From NCBI RefSeq assembly GCF_904848585.1, contig NZ_CAJHCR010000001.1:620001-684000 (forward strand): a stretch of 64,000 nucleotides of DNA, written 5' to 3'. This document shows positions 37,647-46,761 of this stretch, piece after piece. The DNA is from Paraburkholderia kirstenboschensis. GTDB taxonomy: Bacteria; Pseudomonadota; Gammaproteobacteria; Burkholderiales; Burkholderiaceae. A program made the position numbers and the translations under genes. How positions within the stretch are numbered: the stretch's first letter is position 1; the number at the start of each line of letters is the position of its first letter. The notes beneath the pieces are model-generated. The model saw nothing but the letters and a program-made list of their open reading frames with translations, made no database searches and was not told where the DNA came from.

Positions 37647-37892
37647 GCGGTCAGAGCGGCGACGCGCCACGTGGCGCGTGTTCTGGTTGTGAAAAGTTGA
37701 ACGACGTCGCGCCGGGTGTCCGGTGCGGCATCAGCAGGTTTCGAGACGGCGCTTATGCAAATGCGCGCCGTTTCCGAAAAGCGGCTGCCGGCGGTATTGG
37801 CGGTCTGCATACCAAGTGGAATGGGTTTCGAAGGGCGGGTAATGGCCATCAGGCCGACCGCACACCCATATCCATCTAATAATGGAGTTGTC
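37647..37892 (+). promoter_or_regulatory. infC-rpmI spacer with palindrome, candidate L20-type leader
   Basis: The 246-base gap has no convincing gene. It contains an 18-base perfect palindrome ACGCGCCACGTGGCGCGT (37662-37679). A second inverted repeat, GGCGC with GCGCGCC around TTATGCAAAT, lies near 37752-37773. In other bacteria L20 represses rpmI-rplT through this leader, so a regulatory RNA is plausible but not shown. Confidence 0.35.
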
Positions 37893-38090
37893 ATGCCGAA
37901 GATGAAGACCAAGAAGAGTGCTGCAAAGCGCTTCGTGGTGCGTCCGGGCGGTACCGTCAAGCGCGGTCAAGCCTTCAAGCGCCACATTCTTACCAAGAAG
38001 ACCACCAAGAACAAACGCCATCTGCGCGGTTCGACGGCAGTTCATGATTCCGATCTGAACTCCGTGCGCGCAATGCTGCCGTTCGCTTAA
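37893..38090 (+). CDS. rpmI: 50S ribosomal protein L35
   Basis: 65 residues, [22 protein letters not shown] at the start and [15 protein letters not shown] at the end, matching L35. TGGAGTTGTC precedes the ATG. It is followed after 29 bases by rplT. Confidence 0.97.
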   Translation: MPKMKTKKSAAKRFVVRPGGTVKRGQAFKRHILTKKTTKNKRHLRGSTAVHDSDLNSVRAMLPFA

Positions 38091-38119
38091 CCCTTAACCG
38101 AAACTCATAGGAGCAAGAC

Positions 38120-38479
38120 ATGCCTCGAGTAAAACGTGGGGTTACCGCACGGGCCCGTCACAAGAAGATCATCAAGCTGGCCAAGGGTTACCGCGGCCGT
38201 CGCAATAACGTCTATCGCATCGCCAAGCAGGCGGTCATGCGCGCAGGCCAGTACGCCTATCGCGATCGCCGCAACAAGAAGCGTGTGTTCCGTGCATTGT
38301 GGATCACGCGTATCAACGCGGCGGTGCGTCAGCACGACATGACGTACAGCGTGTTCATCAACGGCCTGAAGAAGGCTTCGATCGAACTCGACCGCAAGGT
38401 GCTGGCCGACATGGCTGTGTTCGACAAGGCTGCTTTTGCTGCGATCGTTCAGCAGGTGAAAGCCGCCGTTGCAGCCTGA
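38120..38479 (+). CDS. rplT: 50S ribosomal protein L20
   Basis: 119 residues with [55 protein letters not shown], the standard L20 N-terminus (quoted here in part: [24 protein letters not shown]). The C-terminal [21 protein letters not shown] is the conserved globular part. ATAGGAGCAAGAC precedes the ATG. L20 is an early assembly protein and the likely autoregulator of rpmI-rplT. Confidence 0.97.
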
Positions 38480-38511
38480 TTGCGCTTCTGGCAATTAACA
38501 CTGCGTGGTTC

Positions 38512-38587
38512 GTTGCAGCGAACATCCGGTAGTCTCGGTGACGCTGCAACAAAAACGGGGCTCCTCACCGAGCCCCGTTTTTGTTGG
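38512..38587 (+). terminator. Tandem hairpin and terminator upstream of pheS, attenuator-like
   Basis: GTTGCAGCG (38512-38520) pairs with CGCTGCAAC (38542-38550). Directly abutting is AAAAACGGGGCTC with GAGCCCCGTTTTT (38551-38583), an A/T-flanked terminator. The first arm is repeated as GTTGCAGC at 38468-38475 inside the end of rplT, giving an alternative partner. The terminator ends about 50 bases before pheS. Confidence 0.7.
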
Positions 38588-38637
38588 TAGAACCAGTTTT
38601 GCTTCGATTGAACACTGACGTTGAAATGATGGGATCA

Positions 38638-39651
38638 ATGGACCTGGACCAGATTGTCGCGGACGCGCAAAAAGCCTTCGCAGAAGCCTCCGACGTCACC
38701 ACCCTCGAGAATGAGAAAGCACGCTTTCTCGGCAAGTCGGGTGCGTTGACGGAACTGTTGAAGGGCCTTGGCAAACTCGATCCCGAAACGCGCAAGACAG
38801 AAGGCGCACGGATCAACCTCGTCAAGCAACAGGTTGAAGCCGCGCTGACGGCTCGCCGCCAGGCGCTGGCCGACGCGTTGCTGAATCAGCGCCTCGCCGC
38901 CGAAGCGATCGACGTCACGCTGCCAGGCCGCGGCGCCAATACGGGCAGCCTGCACCCGGTGATGCGCACGTGGGAGCGCGTCGAACAGATTTTCGGCAGC
39001 ATCGGATTCGACGTGGCCGACGGCCCCGAAATCGAAACCGATTGGTACAACTTCACCTCGTTGAACAGCCCGGAAAACCATCCGGCTCGCTCAATGCAGG
39101 ACACTTTCTACGTCGACGGCAAAGATGCCGACGGGCGCCAACTGCTGCTGCGCACGCATACGAGCCCGATGCAGGTGCGTTACGCGCGTACCAACACGCC
39201 GCCGATCAAGGTGATCGTGCCGGGTCGCACCTACCGTGTGGACAGCGACGCGACTCACTCGCCGATGTTCAATCAGGTCGAAGGTCTGTGGATCGACGAG
39301 AACATCAGCTTTGCTGATTTGAAGGGCGTCTATACCGACTTCCTCAAGAAATTCTTCGAACGCGACGATATTCTGGTGCGTTTCCGTCCGTCGTATTTCC
39401 CGTTCACCGAACCGTCGGCCGAGATCGACATGCTGTTCGAAACGGGCAAGAACGCGGGCAAGTGGCTCGAGATTTCGGGCTCAGGCCAAGTGCATCCTAC
39501 CGTGATCCGCAACATGGGCCTCGACCCGGAGCGCTACATTGGCTTCGCTTTCGGCAGCGGCCTCGAGCGGCTCACCATGTTGCGCTACGGCGTGCAAGAC
39601 CTGCGTCTGTTCTTCGAAAACGACTTGCGTTTCCTGCGTCAATTCGCTTGA
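38638..39651 (+). CDS. pheS: Phenylalanyl-tRNA synthetase alpha subunit
   Basis: 337 residues. An N-terminal coiled coil [35 protein letters not shown] (quoted in part as [18 protein letters not shown]) precedes the class II core, with [42 protein letters not shown] and the motif 3 region [19 protein letters not shown] 38638 is chosen by homology of the N-terminus; ATGs at 38626 and 38629 are in frame. The ribosome binding site is weak. pheT follows after 184 bases. Confidence 0.95.
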   Translation: MDLDQIVADAQKAFAEASDVTTLENEKARFLGKSGALTELLKGLGKLDPETRKTEGARINLVKQQVEAALTARRQALADALLNQRLAAEAIDVTLPGRGANTGSLHPVMRTWERVEQIFGSIGFDVADGPEIETDWYNFTSLNSPENHPARSMQDTFYVDGKDADGRQLLLRTHTSPMQVRYARTNTPPIKVIVPGRTYRVDSDATHSPMFNQVEGLWIDENISFADLKGVYTDFLKKFFERDDILVRFRPSYFPFTEPSAEIDMLFETGKNAGKWLEISGSGQVHPTVIRNMGLDPERYIGFAFGSGLERLTMLRYGVQDLRLFFENDLRFLRQFA

Positions 39652-39835
39652 ACGAACGCATGGCGCGACAAGCATAGAGCGCGGTAATGCACACAGTGCA
39701 TGCCGCCACAGCGTCCCGGCAGTGAAAGGCGGTGACTCGCGGTAGCTCATGGCAACTGGCGATTTTGCCGAACGCCGAGTTGCGCGATGCATCTGCCTCA
39801 CGCGGACCTAACCCGAACAGAACGTACACAGAACC

Positions 39836-42271
39836 ATGCAATTCCCGGAATCCTGGCTGAGAACTTTTGTCGATCCGCAACTGACGACGGACGAGCTATC
39901 GCACGCATTGACGATGGCGGGTCTCGAAGTGGAAGACCTGCGACCGGCTGCGCCCCCGACCTCGAAGATCGTGGTCGGTCAGGTGCTGGAAGTCGTCAAG
40001 CATCCGGATGCGGACAAGCTTAACGTCTGCCAGGTCAACGCCGGCACAGGCGCCACGCTGAATATCGTATGCGGTGCGCCGAACGTGGCGCCCGGCATCA
40101 AGGTGCCCGTCGCGCTGGTCGGCGCGCAACTGCCGCCGGCCGAAGAGGGCGGCGCACCGTTTGAGATCAAACTCTCGAAGCTGCGCGGCGTGGAAAGTCA
40201 GGGCATGCTGTGCTCGGCGCGCGAACTGAAGCTCTCAGAAGATCATAGCGGCCTTCTGATCCTGCCGGAAGATACGCCGATTGGCCAGGACATCCGCGAA
40301 ACGCTCAATCTCGACGACACCATTTTTGAAATCAAGCTGACGCCGAACAAGGCAGACTGCTTGTCGGTGTTCGGCGTGGCGCGCGAAACGTCCGCGATCA
40401 CCGGCGCGCCGTTGCGTCCGCTCGAGATCAAGCCGGTCGAAGTCAAGCTCGACGAGACGCTGCCTGTCAGAATCTCAGCCCCCGATCTTTGCGGCCGTTT
40501 CTCGGGCCGTGTCATCCGCGGTGTGAATGCGCGTGCGAAATCGCCGCAATGGATGGTCGAACGTCTCGAGCGTTCAGGTCAGCGCAGCATCTCCGCGCTC
40601 GTGGATATTTCCAATTATGTGATGCTCGAGTTGGGCCGTCCGTCGCACGTGTTCGATCTGGACAAGATCCACGGCGGTATGGACGTGCGTTGGGCCCGCA
40701 AGGGCGAAACGCTCAAGCTGCTGAACGGCAACACCGTCGAGCTCGACGAAACGGTTGGCGTGATCGCCGACGAGCAGCACATTGAAAGCCTCGCGGGCAT
40801 CATGGGCGGCGACAGCACGGCCGTTACGCTCGACACGACCAACATTTATCTTGAAGCCGCATTCTGGTGGCCCGATAGCATTCGCGGCCGCTCGCGCAAG
40901 TACAACTTCTCGACCGATGCTGGCCATCGCTTCGAGCGCGGCGTCGATTACGCGACCACGGTCGAGCACATCGAGCGGATCACGCAACTGATCCTCGACA
41001 TTTGCGGCGGCGAAGCGGGTCCCGTGGACGACCAGGTCGTCAACGTGCCGCAGCGCGAGCCCGTGAAGATGCGTGTGTCCCGCGCGAACCGCATCATCGG
41101 CATCGCGATCAGCGCAGATGAAATCGCGCAGATCTTCACGCGCCTCGGCCTCGCCTTCGAACGCGACGGCGACACGTTCTCGGTCATGCCGCCGTCGTAC
41201 CGATTCGATATCGAGATCGAAGAAGACCTGATCGAAGAAGTCGCGCGCATCTACGGCTTCGAGAAAATTCCGGCGCGCCCGCCAGTCGCCAAGAGCGAAA
41301 TGCGCGCGACCAACGAAACGCGTCGCTCGATCCACGCGATCCGCCATGCGCTTGCCGCTCGCGATTACGCTGAAACGGTCAACTTCAGTTTCGTGGACGC
41401 CGAATGGGAGCAGGACTTCGCTGGCAATGACAAGCCGGTGCGTCTGCTGAACCCGATTGCAAGCCAGTTGTCGGTCATGCGGACAACGCTGATCGGTAGC
41501 CTGATTCACGTGCTGCGCACGAACCTGAACCGCCGTGCGGCGGACCGCGTGCGCGTGTTCGAGGCCGGCCGCGTGTTCCTGCACGATCCGTCGATCAAGG
41601 CCGGAGAGTTGACGGTCGAAGGCTTTGCTCAGCCGAAGATGATCGGCGGGCTCGCATACGGTCCCGCGCTAGAGGAGCAGTGGGGCGCGCCGACGCGCAC
41701 CGTCGACTACTTCGACGTGAAGGCCGACGTCGAAGCGCTGCTCGCGCCGGCAGTCGCGCGTTTCGTCAAAGCGGAGCATCCCGCGCTGCATCCGGGGCGC
41801 AGCGCGCGCATCGAACTGAATGGACGCGCGATCGGCTGGATTGGCGAACTGCATCCACGCTGGATGCAAAAATATGATTTACCGCATGCGCCGATTCTGT
41901 TTGAAGTCGAAGCGGACGCATTAATGCAACGCGTTTTGCCCACACCGTCGGAAGTGTCTAAATTCCCGCCGGTGCGTCGCGATATCGCGGTAGTTGTCGA
42001 TCAGAAAATCGAGGCGCAGGCGCTGCTGGACGAGCTCCAGAAGGCTCAGTCGGAGCCCGCCTGCAAGACCGTCCAGAAGGTTGTGCTTTTCGATGAATTC
42101 CGTCCAAAATCAAACACTTCCGGTGGCTTGGGGGCTCACGAGAAAAGCCTTGCGTTCCGTGTTACCTTGCAAGATACTGGCGGGACCCTTCAGGACGAAA
42201 CGGTCGATCTGGCCATTCAGACTCTGGTGGAACGTCTGGCTCGAGTATATGGCGCACGGTTGCGCGGATAA
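39836..42271 (+). CDS. pheT: Phenylalanyl-tRNA synthetase beta subunit
   Basis: 811 residues, full length. It opens [30 protein letters not shown] tRNA-binding EMAP-like domain follows ([23 protein letters not shown]), then the B3/B4 editing domain and B5. The catalytic-like domain contains [15 protein letters not shown] and RVFEAGRVF, and the C-terminal anticodon-binding FDX domain contains [15 protein letters not shown]. Together with PheS it forms the (alpha-beta)2 enzyme. The 184-base gap from pheS is longer than usual and contains no gene. Confidence 0.96.
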   Translation: MQFPESWLRTFVDPQLTTDELSHALTMAGLEVEDLRPAAPPTSKIVVGQVLEVVKHPDADKLNVCQVNAGTGATLNIVCGAPNVAPGIKVPVALVGAQLPPAEEGGAPFEIKLSKLRGVESQGMLCSARELKLSEDHSGLLILPEDTPIGQDIRETLNLDDTIFEIKLTPNKADCLSVFGVARETSAITGAPLRPLEIKPVEVKLDETLPVRISAPDLCGRFSGRVIRGVNARAKSPQWMVERLERSGQRSISALVDISNYVMLELGRPSHVFDLDKIHGGMDVRWARKGETLKLLNGNTVELDETVGVIADEQHIESLAGIMGGDSTAVTLDTTNIYLEAAFWWPDSIRGRSRKYNFSTDAGHRFERGVDYATTVEHIERITQLILDICGGEAGPVDDQVVNVPQREPVKMRVSRANRIIGIAISADEIAQIFTRLGLAFERDGDTFSVMPPSYRFDIEIEEDLIEEVARIYGFEKIPARPPVAKSEMRATNETRRSIHAIRHALAARDYAETVNFSFVDAEWEQDFAGNDKPVRLLNPIASQLSVMRTTLIGSLIHVLRTNLNRRAADRVRVFEAGRVFLHDPSIKAGELTVEGFAQPKMIGGLAYGPALEEQWGAPTRTVDYFDVKADVEALLAPAVARFVKAEHPALHPGRSARIELNGRAIGWIGELHPRWMQKYDLPHAPILFEVEADALMQRVLPTPSEVSKFPPVRRDIAVVVDQKIEAQALLDELQKAQSEPACKTVQKVVLFDEFRPKSNTSGGLGAHEKSLAFRVTLQDTGGTLQDETVDLAIQTLVERLARVYGARLRG

Positions 42272-42340
42272 CCCGCATTTAACAATTGCGCGGCTGTTTC
42301 CGCATCCTTTGTTTTCTGCATGGCGCGCCATTTGATAGAT

Positions 42341-42751
42341 ATGAATGAAATGAACTCGAGTGATTTCGAAGCCCTTCTTACGGCGCAACGCAGCGCCATG
42401 ATTCGAGAAATTCCGACATCACCCGCCGTCGTTTCAACTGAAACGCCGACGCTCACCAAAGCGGAACTTGCGGAGTTGCTGTTCGACAATGTCGGGCTCA
42501 ACAAGCGGGAAGCGAAAGACATGGTGGAGGCGTTTTTCGAGGTGATCCGGGATGCGTTGGAGAGCGGCGACAGTGTGAAGCTGTCGGGCTTCGGCAACTT
42601 CCAGTTGCGCGACAAACCACAGCGTCCCGGCAGAAACCCGAAGACCGGCGAGGCAATCCCTATTGCCGCGCGCCGCGTTGTGACGTTCCATGCAAGTCAA
42701 AAGCTGAAGGCTCTGGTCGAGAACGGCGCGGAAGCGAGCTTCACGCGCTGA
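42341..42751 (+). CDS. ihfA: Integration host factor alpha subunit with N-terminal extension
   Basis: 136 residues from ATG 42341. The HU/IHF fold starts at [33 protein letters not shown]. The DNA-intercalating arm [17 protein letters not shown] and [13 protein letters not shown] are typical of IHF alpha. Ahead of it is an extra segment of about 42 residues ([20 protein letters not shown] and following) absent from the roughly 100-residue E. coli protein. I recall similar extensions in other Burkholderia. ATG 42320 is a possible earlier start; both have poor ribosome binding sites. Lies after pheT, as in many proteobacteria. Confidence 0.93.
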   Translation: MNEMNSSDFEALLTAQRSAMIREIPTSPAVVSTETPTLTKAELAELLFDNVGLNKREAKDMVEAFFEVIRDALESGDSVKLSGFGNFQLRDKPQRPGRNPKTGEAIPIAARRVVTFHASQKLKALVENGAEASFTR

Positions 42752-42797
42752 TCGACTGGCGCGTTCCTGCGCAACCCACCACGACGGCTAACTGACG

Positions 42798-43211
42798 ATG
42801 ACAGCGACGATGGAAAAAGTCGTCTTGCCTCCGATTCCGGCGAAACGCTACTTCACGATTGGTGAGGTCAGCGAACTATGCGGCGTCAAACCGCATGTGT
42901 TGCGCTATTGGGAGCAGGAGTTTACGCAGTTGCGGCCTGTCAAGCGACGCGGCAATCGCCGGTACTATCAGCATCACGAGGTGCTGCTGATCCGGCGGAT
43001 TCGTGAGTTGCTGTACGAGCAGGGCTTCACGATCAACGGTGCACGCAACCGCCTGGATTCACATGGCGGCGGCGCGCACAATGCGCCGGCTGAAATGGGC
43101 GAGCAGGTCGAAGGCTTCGTTCCGCCGGAGCCGACAGCACCCGCGGTCGCCGTCGACGTCGAGCAGTTGCGCAAGGAACTGCTGCACGTGATCGATCTGT
43201 TGAATCGCTAG
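42798..43211 (+). CDS. MerR-family transcriptional regulator
   Basis: 137 residues. The MerR winged helix ([65 protein letters not shown]) is followed by a short variable tail and a C-terminal helix ([17 protein letters not shown]). No metal-binding cysteines typical of MerR proper. This gene regularly sits behind ihfA in gammaproteobacteria and betaproteobacteria; targets unknown. Confidence 0.9.
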   Translation: MTATMEKVVLPPIPAKRYFTIGEVSELCGVKPHVLRYWEQEFTQLRPVKRRGNRRYYQHHEVLLIRRIRELLYEQGFTINGARNRLDSHGGGAHNAPAEMGEQVEGFVPPEPTAPAVAVDVEQLRKELLHVIDLLNR

Positions 43212-43233
43212 TCGCTTTGTTGGCGCGGACGGT

Positions 43234-43262
43234 TCTCTTCGAATGAAGTGTCTGTTATAATT
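43234..43262 (+). promoter_or_regulatory. Promoter of tRNA-Pro
   Basis: TATAAT at 43257-43262, eleven bases before the tRNA. The -35 box TTCTCT with 17 spacing is weak. Confidence 0.55.
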
Positions 43263-43272
43263 TTGTGCTGTT

Positions 43273-43350
<78 letters not shown>

Positions 43351-43354
43351 GATC

Positions 43355-43387
43355 AAAGCCGCACGCCGTAAGGCGTTGCGGCTTTTT
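43355..43387 (+). terminator. Rho-independent terminator behind tRNA-Pro
   Basis: AAAGCCGCA with TGCGGCTTT and inner CGCC/GGCG around GTAA, followed by TTTTT. Confidence 0.85.
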
Positions 43388-43420
43388 CATTTCCTGCCGC
43401 ACTGTGCGTTCGTACAGTAC

Positions 43421-43456
43421 TGTTTAGACAGAATATTAGACGTTTGTCTAATATTC
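43421..43456. promoter_or_regulatory. Operator-like inverted repeat upstream of the acyltransferase gene
   Basis: GAATATTAGAC (43431-43441), GTTT, GTCTAATATTC (43446-43456) is a perfect 11-base inverted repeat. An adjacent TGTTTAGACA (43421-43430) is a third copy of the TTAGAC core. AT-rich in a GC-rich genome. It may bind a dimeric regulator or be an arm-type recombination site. It abuts ATG 43457, which argues for the later start of the acyltransferase. Confidence 0.5.
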
Positions 43457-43531
43457 ATGGCGTCGCTAGCACGGGGTCATGGGCTGGTAGAATCTGCCCT
43501 TGCGACTCGTACAGCCCTTTGCGCAATAACA

Positions 43532-44767
43532 ATGACCGATTACGCCATTTGGCCCGCTGCTGCCACAACCGCTGGCTTGATTCTGGTCCTCACTCCAAAG
43601 AGGCTGTTCTCTAGGCTTGACACGCCAGATTTCAACTCGGCGAATCGGCTGCATTCACTGGATGGTCTGCGCGGACTGCTTGCGCTCGCGGTGTTTTTTC
43701 ATCATTCGGTGCTGGGTCATTTCCGCCCGACTATAAGCGAACCCACATTTCCCTCTCCTTTCTACGACATGCTCGGATCGGTGGGCGTCGCGTTGTTTTT
43801 CATGATCACTGGGTTTCTCTTTTGGTCACGACTGATCAGCGCACAAACATCGATAAGTTGGATGCCACTGTACGTTAAGCGCTTTTTCCGCATCTCCCCA
43901 CTATATTGTTTCGTGGCGATCGTGTATGGCTTGGCAACGCTACAGGCGGTAGGAATTCCAGTAGGAACATCACCCTTGCATATCGCTAAGCAGGCGGTGC
44001 AGTGGCTAGCGTTTGGCATGGTGCAAAACCCCGAGCCGTTTCTCAACTTTCCCAATACGCTGGGCATTATCGGGCAGTCGTGGTCGCTGTACTATGAATG
44101 GTTGTTCTATGCATCGTTACCGTTTCTCGCAGTCCTGGCGAAGAACCGGACAACGACTCCGATAGTTATCGCTGCCTTGGTGTTTGTGCTCTTCGTCGAC
44201 GGTGTGATCGGCCCAGGCGCTCGGTATTTTGTCGCGCAGTTCCTGCTCGGGATGCTCGCGGCATCGATCGATCGAGAACACTCCGCCATTCGCGGTGACG
44301 GCCCGGGACGCTCGGTGATAGCGATTGCGTTGCTAGTCGGCGTTTTCTGGCTTTGTGACACAGCTTATGCGCAACTGGCGTCCGTGCTGCTCGGCGGGTT
44401 CTTCACGCTGGTCGCTTCCGGTACGTCGCTATTCGGCCTATTGAAACTGACTGGTGCCCGCCGACTAGGAGACATCAGCTACAGCTTGTATTTGACACAT
44501 GGCGCTGTTCTCACATTCATGTTCACGTCTGGTCCACTACTCGATTTCTCGTTGACTGGCTCGCCTCAATTCTTCATGGCGCAAGCGATTTCAGCATTGG
44601 TGCTTTTGATGGTTTGCATCGCGACATACATGCTAATTGAAAAACCAGGTATAGCATTGGGCAGTTGGATCGCTGCTTTGCCATCAATTCAAGGGCGCCC
44701 TGCGGCTTCTCGCGCTCCTATCGATCAACACCCGACCACGGTGCAATCAGTCGAGAGAGCCGGCTGA
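43532..44767 (+). CDS. OafA/YrhL-type membrane acyltransferase
   Basis: 411 residues, acyltransferase-3 family, with about ten membrane spans. The signature NRLHSLDGLRGLLALAVFFHH carries the catalytic-type His. SVGVALFFMITGFLFWSRLI and WMPLYVKRFFRISPLYCFV follow, with the second conserved block YSLYLTHGAVLTF. Such enzymes O-acetylate lipopolysaccharide or other surface glycans, and phage-borne copies convert serotype. ATG 43532 is preferred because the earlier ATG 43457 sits on a palindrome. Neither has a good ribosome binding site. Codon use is less GC-biased than neighbours, suggesting transfer. Confidence 0.82.
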   Translation: MTDYAIWPAAATTAGLILVLTPKRLFSRLDTPDFNSANRLHSLDGLRGLLALAVFFHHSVLGHFRPTISEPTFPSPFYDMLGSVGVALFFMITGFLFWSRLISAQTSISWMPLYVKRFFRISPLYCFVAIVYGLATLQAVGIPVGTSPLHIAKQAVQWLAFGMVQNPEPFLNFPNTLGIIGQSWSLYYEWLFYASLPFLAVLAKNRTTTPIVIAALVFVLFVDGVIGPGARYFVAQFLLGMLAASIDREHSAIRGDGPGRSVIAIALLVGVFWLCDTAYAQLASVLLGGFFTLVASGTSLFGLLKLTGARRLGDISYSLYLTHGAVLTFMFTSGPLLDFSLTGSPQFFMAQAISALVLLMVCIATYMLIEKPGIALGSWIAALPSIQGRPAASRAPIDQHPTTVQSVERAG

Positions 44768-44843
44768 AAGGATGGCTATATGCCGCTCGAATCTTTAGGC
44801 TGGGCCTGAGATTCCTAGTGCCAAACTAAGCAGTGTCCATCAG

Positions 44844-45872
44844 TTACCACGGCAGTTTCAAGTCGAGCGATGATGTCTCGGGTATAGCCTCGTTGATGTA
44901 AATTTCCGTCGTCTTTCCGGTCGTATGCGCGAGACGCGTCTGGATCTCTGCTCGTCCTTTGCCGGCCTTCGCCGCGTCAGTCGCGCCGAGCGCTCGCAGG
45001 TCTTTGAACTAGTACGCACCGCCTTTTTGCGTGGGGAAGAGGTACGGGCTGATAATCAGATACTTCTTTTTGATGGTCTTAGCGCGGTCAATCACCGCGC
45101 GTATCTGCGGCGTGATCTCCACATCGAGGACCTTGCCGCTCGTGCCAGCAGTCTTCGAGGGCTTGAAGCGAATCGTGGTGTCGGTGATTTGCGTCTCGAG
45201 CAGCATGCGCGCGTCGATGGCTCGCTGCCAAACGAGATAGGACATGTCGACGATGCATTGGAACATCGGACCAGATTCCGTCGGCAAGCCGTCCTTGCCG
45301 ATCAGCGCGGCGTCGCGAATTGCTTTAATCGCTGCATGAGCCAGTAGCACTTCGCGGCGCTTCGTTTGATAGTCGGACAGGTCGAGCTGATCGCACGGGT
45401 TGTCCTGGCGAAAGCCTCTCTCGCTGACCGCGAACTTGAACATCTTCCGTAGCACGTTGGCGTACTTTTGCGCCGTGTTGTGCTTCGCGCGGAAGTTGTC
45501 GCGCAGGAAGTCGGGACAGTCCTTCGTCGTCACCTGGGCTACCGTGTAGTCTTCAAAGGCGGTCGCTATCACGTCGGCCATGCGCCGGTACTCTTTCTGC
45601 ACCTCTTCGCTAAACCGGTTCAGCTTGCGGTCTTTCCAGTCAGCGCAAAGGCTCGGCATCGTGCCGTCGACCAAGCTCTTATTACCCAGCAACTCTCCAA
45701 GCTTGGAGTACATAGCCGGCTCGCCGTCGTCCATCGAGCAGAGCCGTATCCATGTTTGCATCTTGCCGGTCCATGGATTACGAAGCTTTGACGGCGCGTA
45801 GAAGTAGAACGCACCGTGTCTTTGATAGACCCGCTTTGGCATTCCGCGGTGTGTTTTGCGACGTCGATTCAT
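44844..45872 (-). pseudogene. Tyrosine recombinase/phage integrase, interrupted by an in-frame amber codon
   Basis: From ATG 45872 the frame runs 287 residues to TAG at 45009-45011 (ending PTQKGGAY). It then continues in the same frame for about 54 codons (FKDLRALGATDAAKAGKG, RAEIQTRLAHTTGKTTEIYINEAI) to TAA at 44844. The core-binding domain (VTTKDCPDFLRDNFRAKHNTAQKYANVLRKMF, in part) and the first catalytic Arg (VWQRAID) are before the stop. Box II Arg (FKDLRA) and the nucleophile Tyr (TTEIYIN) are after it. The distance between GGAY and FKDLRA is also about 20-25 residues shorter than usual, pointing to a small deletion. The start overlaps the DUF4224 stop. Confidence 0.83.
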
Positions 45873-46105
45873 TTCTTGCGCGAGATGGATTTGAGTTTGG
45901 GCCTGTCGTTCGCGGCGCGTTCAGGCGAGCCAACGGGATACAGGCAGTGCACGCGCATGACGAGAACCGAATTATCTGGCCGCCGGCGCGCGGGAGTCCC
46001 GAGCGACTTCAACGTCTCGATCTGCTTGCCCAGCCGCCGGTAGCCGGTCATGCGAACGATCTCTTCCTCAGTCAGGTCAATCGGTTGGTCTAGAACTGCT
46101 GCCAT
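45869..46105 (-). CDS. DUF4224 protein, integrase partner
   Basis: 78 residues. IDLTEEEIVRMTGYRRLGKQIETLKSLGTPARRRPDNSVLVMR matches DUF4224 (LTxeEI..lTGyk...Qi..L...G). These small proteins are encoded directly before phage integrases and may be excisionase-like. The stop and the integrase ATG overlap as ATGA. The C-terminus is basic (RPKLKSISRKK). Appears intact although its partner is broken. Confidence 0.75.
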   Translation of the reverse strand: MAAVLDQPIDLTEEEIVRMTGYRRLGKQIETLKSLGTPARRRPDNSVLVMRVHCLYPVGSPERAANDRPKLKSISRKK

Positions 46106-46200
46106 GTAACACCCCAGTGTTTGCGCGTGATTTCAATCATTCGTTGTGCTGCGGCGATCATGGCAAGTTGCCGTCCAACGATGGCGATGGATCGGGTCAT
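46090..46200 (-). CDS. Possible small phage protein, 36 residues
   Basis: Reading MTRSIAIVGRQLAMIAAAQR and ending RKHWGVTWQQF; its stop overlaps the DUF4224 start by sixteen bases. The frame is open upstream to 46512, but that part is antisense to a better gene. No clear ribosome binding site. Kept because of the tight coupling and amphipathic helix; may be spurious. Confidence 0.3.
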   Translation of the reverse strand: MTRSIAIVGRQLAMIAAAQRMIEITRKHWGVTWQQF

Positions 46201-46248
46201 CGTCTTTTTTACCGGTGCTATGATCATTCGTGAAACAGGGAGATCCAC

Positions 46249-46467
46249 ATGACCCCGCGCGGGAACTACCGCCAGTATTGGTACGAGATCTCGGTCACCT
46301 CCGTGGGCCCAACTGGTTCGCCATGGCAGGGCGAACTTAGACTTGGTAGGGAGGGATCCGAAGAGCCTATCGTAGACAGCCTCCTTGTCCCGGGTTACTT
46401 CGACACTGAACCCCAAGCTCGAGAGGCTGCTGACGCGTATGCGCGTGTCTATGTCGATCAACTGTGA
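46249..46467 (+). CDS. Small phage-type hypothetical protein, 72 residues
   Basis: MTPRGNYRQYWYEISVTSVG, then GSPWQGELRLGREGSEE, ending FDTEPQAREAADAYARVYVDQL. The layout (a short beta-rich part with PW, then a C-terminal helix with A-x-x-A-x-x-Y/A-R...VD) resembles small proteins common in Burkholderia prophages. GGGAGATCCAC before the ATG is a good ribosome binding site. It is read against the surrounding genes. Confidence 0.55.
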   Translation: MTPRGNYRQYWYEISVTSVGPTGSPWQGELRLGREGSEEPIVDSLLVPGYFDTEPQAREAADAYARVYVDQL

Positions 46468-46527
46468 CGGCACGGCTGTACCTGTCTGCGCGCCGGATGG
46501 GGCGGTGGTCATGGTGTCAGTGCCTCT

Positions 46528-46761
46528 TCACGTATGGGTTGTTCTCGTGGTCCGTAAGCCTGCGATGTAGTCAAGGCTCACGCCGAATAGCTTTGCCAGC
46601 TCAGCGGCCATCGTCAGTCCCGGCATGTGCTCATCGCGCTCGACTTCGCAGAGGTACGTCTGGCTCATGCGGATGCGCTGCGCTACCGATGACGCAGACA
46701 GTCGCGCGTCGGTACGCAATCGCCTGAGTCGGCCGCCGATGGTTTCAGTCACATCGTGCAT
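46528..46761 (-). CDS. XRE-family helix-turn-helix regulator
   Basis: 77 residues. ETIGGRLRRLRTDARLSASSVAQRIRMSQTYLCEVERDEHMPGLTMAAELAKLFGVSLDYIAG is a complete XRE helix-turn-helix (quoted motifs: SASSVAQRIRMSQTYLCEVE and LAKLFGVSLDYI). ATG 46761 has GGAGGAG just upstream, and the start overlaps the end of the DpdA-like gene by 13 bases. Probably the element's repressor or a regulator of its lysogenic genes; targets unknown. Confidence 0.82.
   Translation of the reverse strand: MHDVTETIGGRLRRLRTDARLSASSVAQRIRMSQTYLCEVERDEHMPGLTMAAELAKLFGVSLDYIAGLRTTRTTHT

Noticed and set aside
46201..46512. Minus-strand 140-codon frame opposite 46249-46467
   Set aside because: The plus-strand 72-residue frame has a better ribosome binding site and a more protein-like sequence. 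Only the last 36 codons of the minus frame are kept as a weak possibility.
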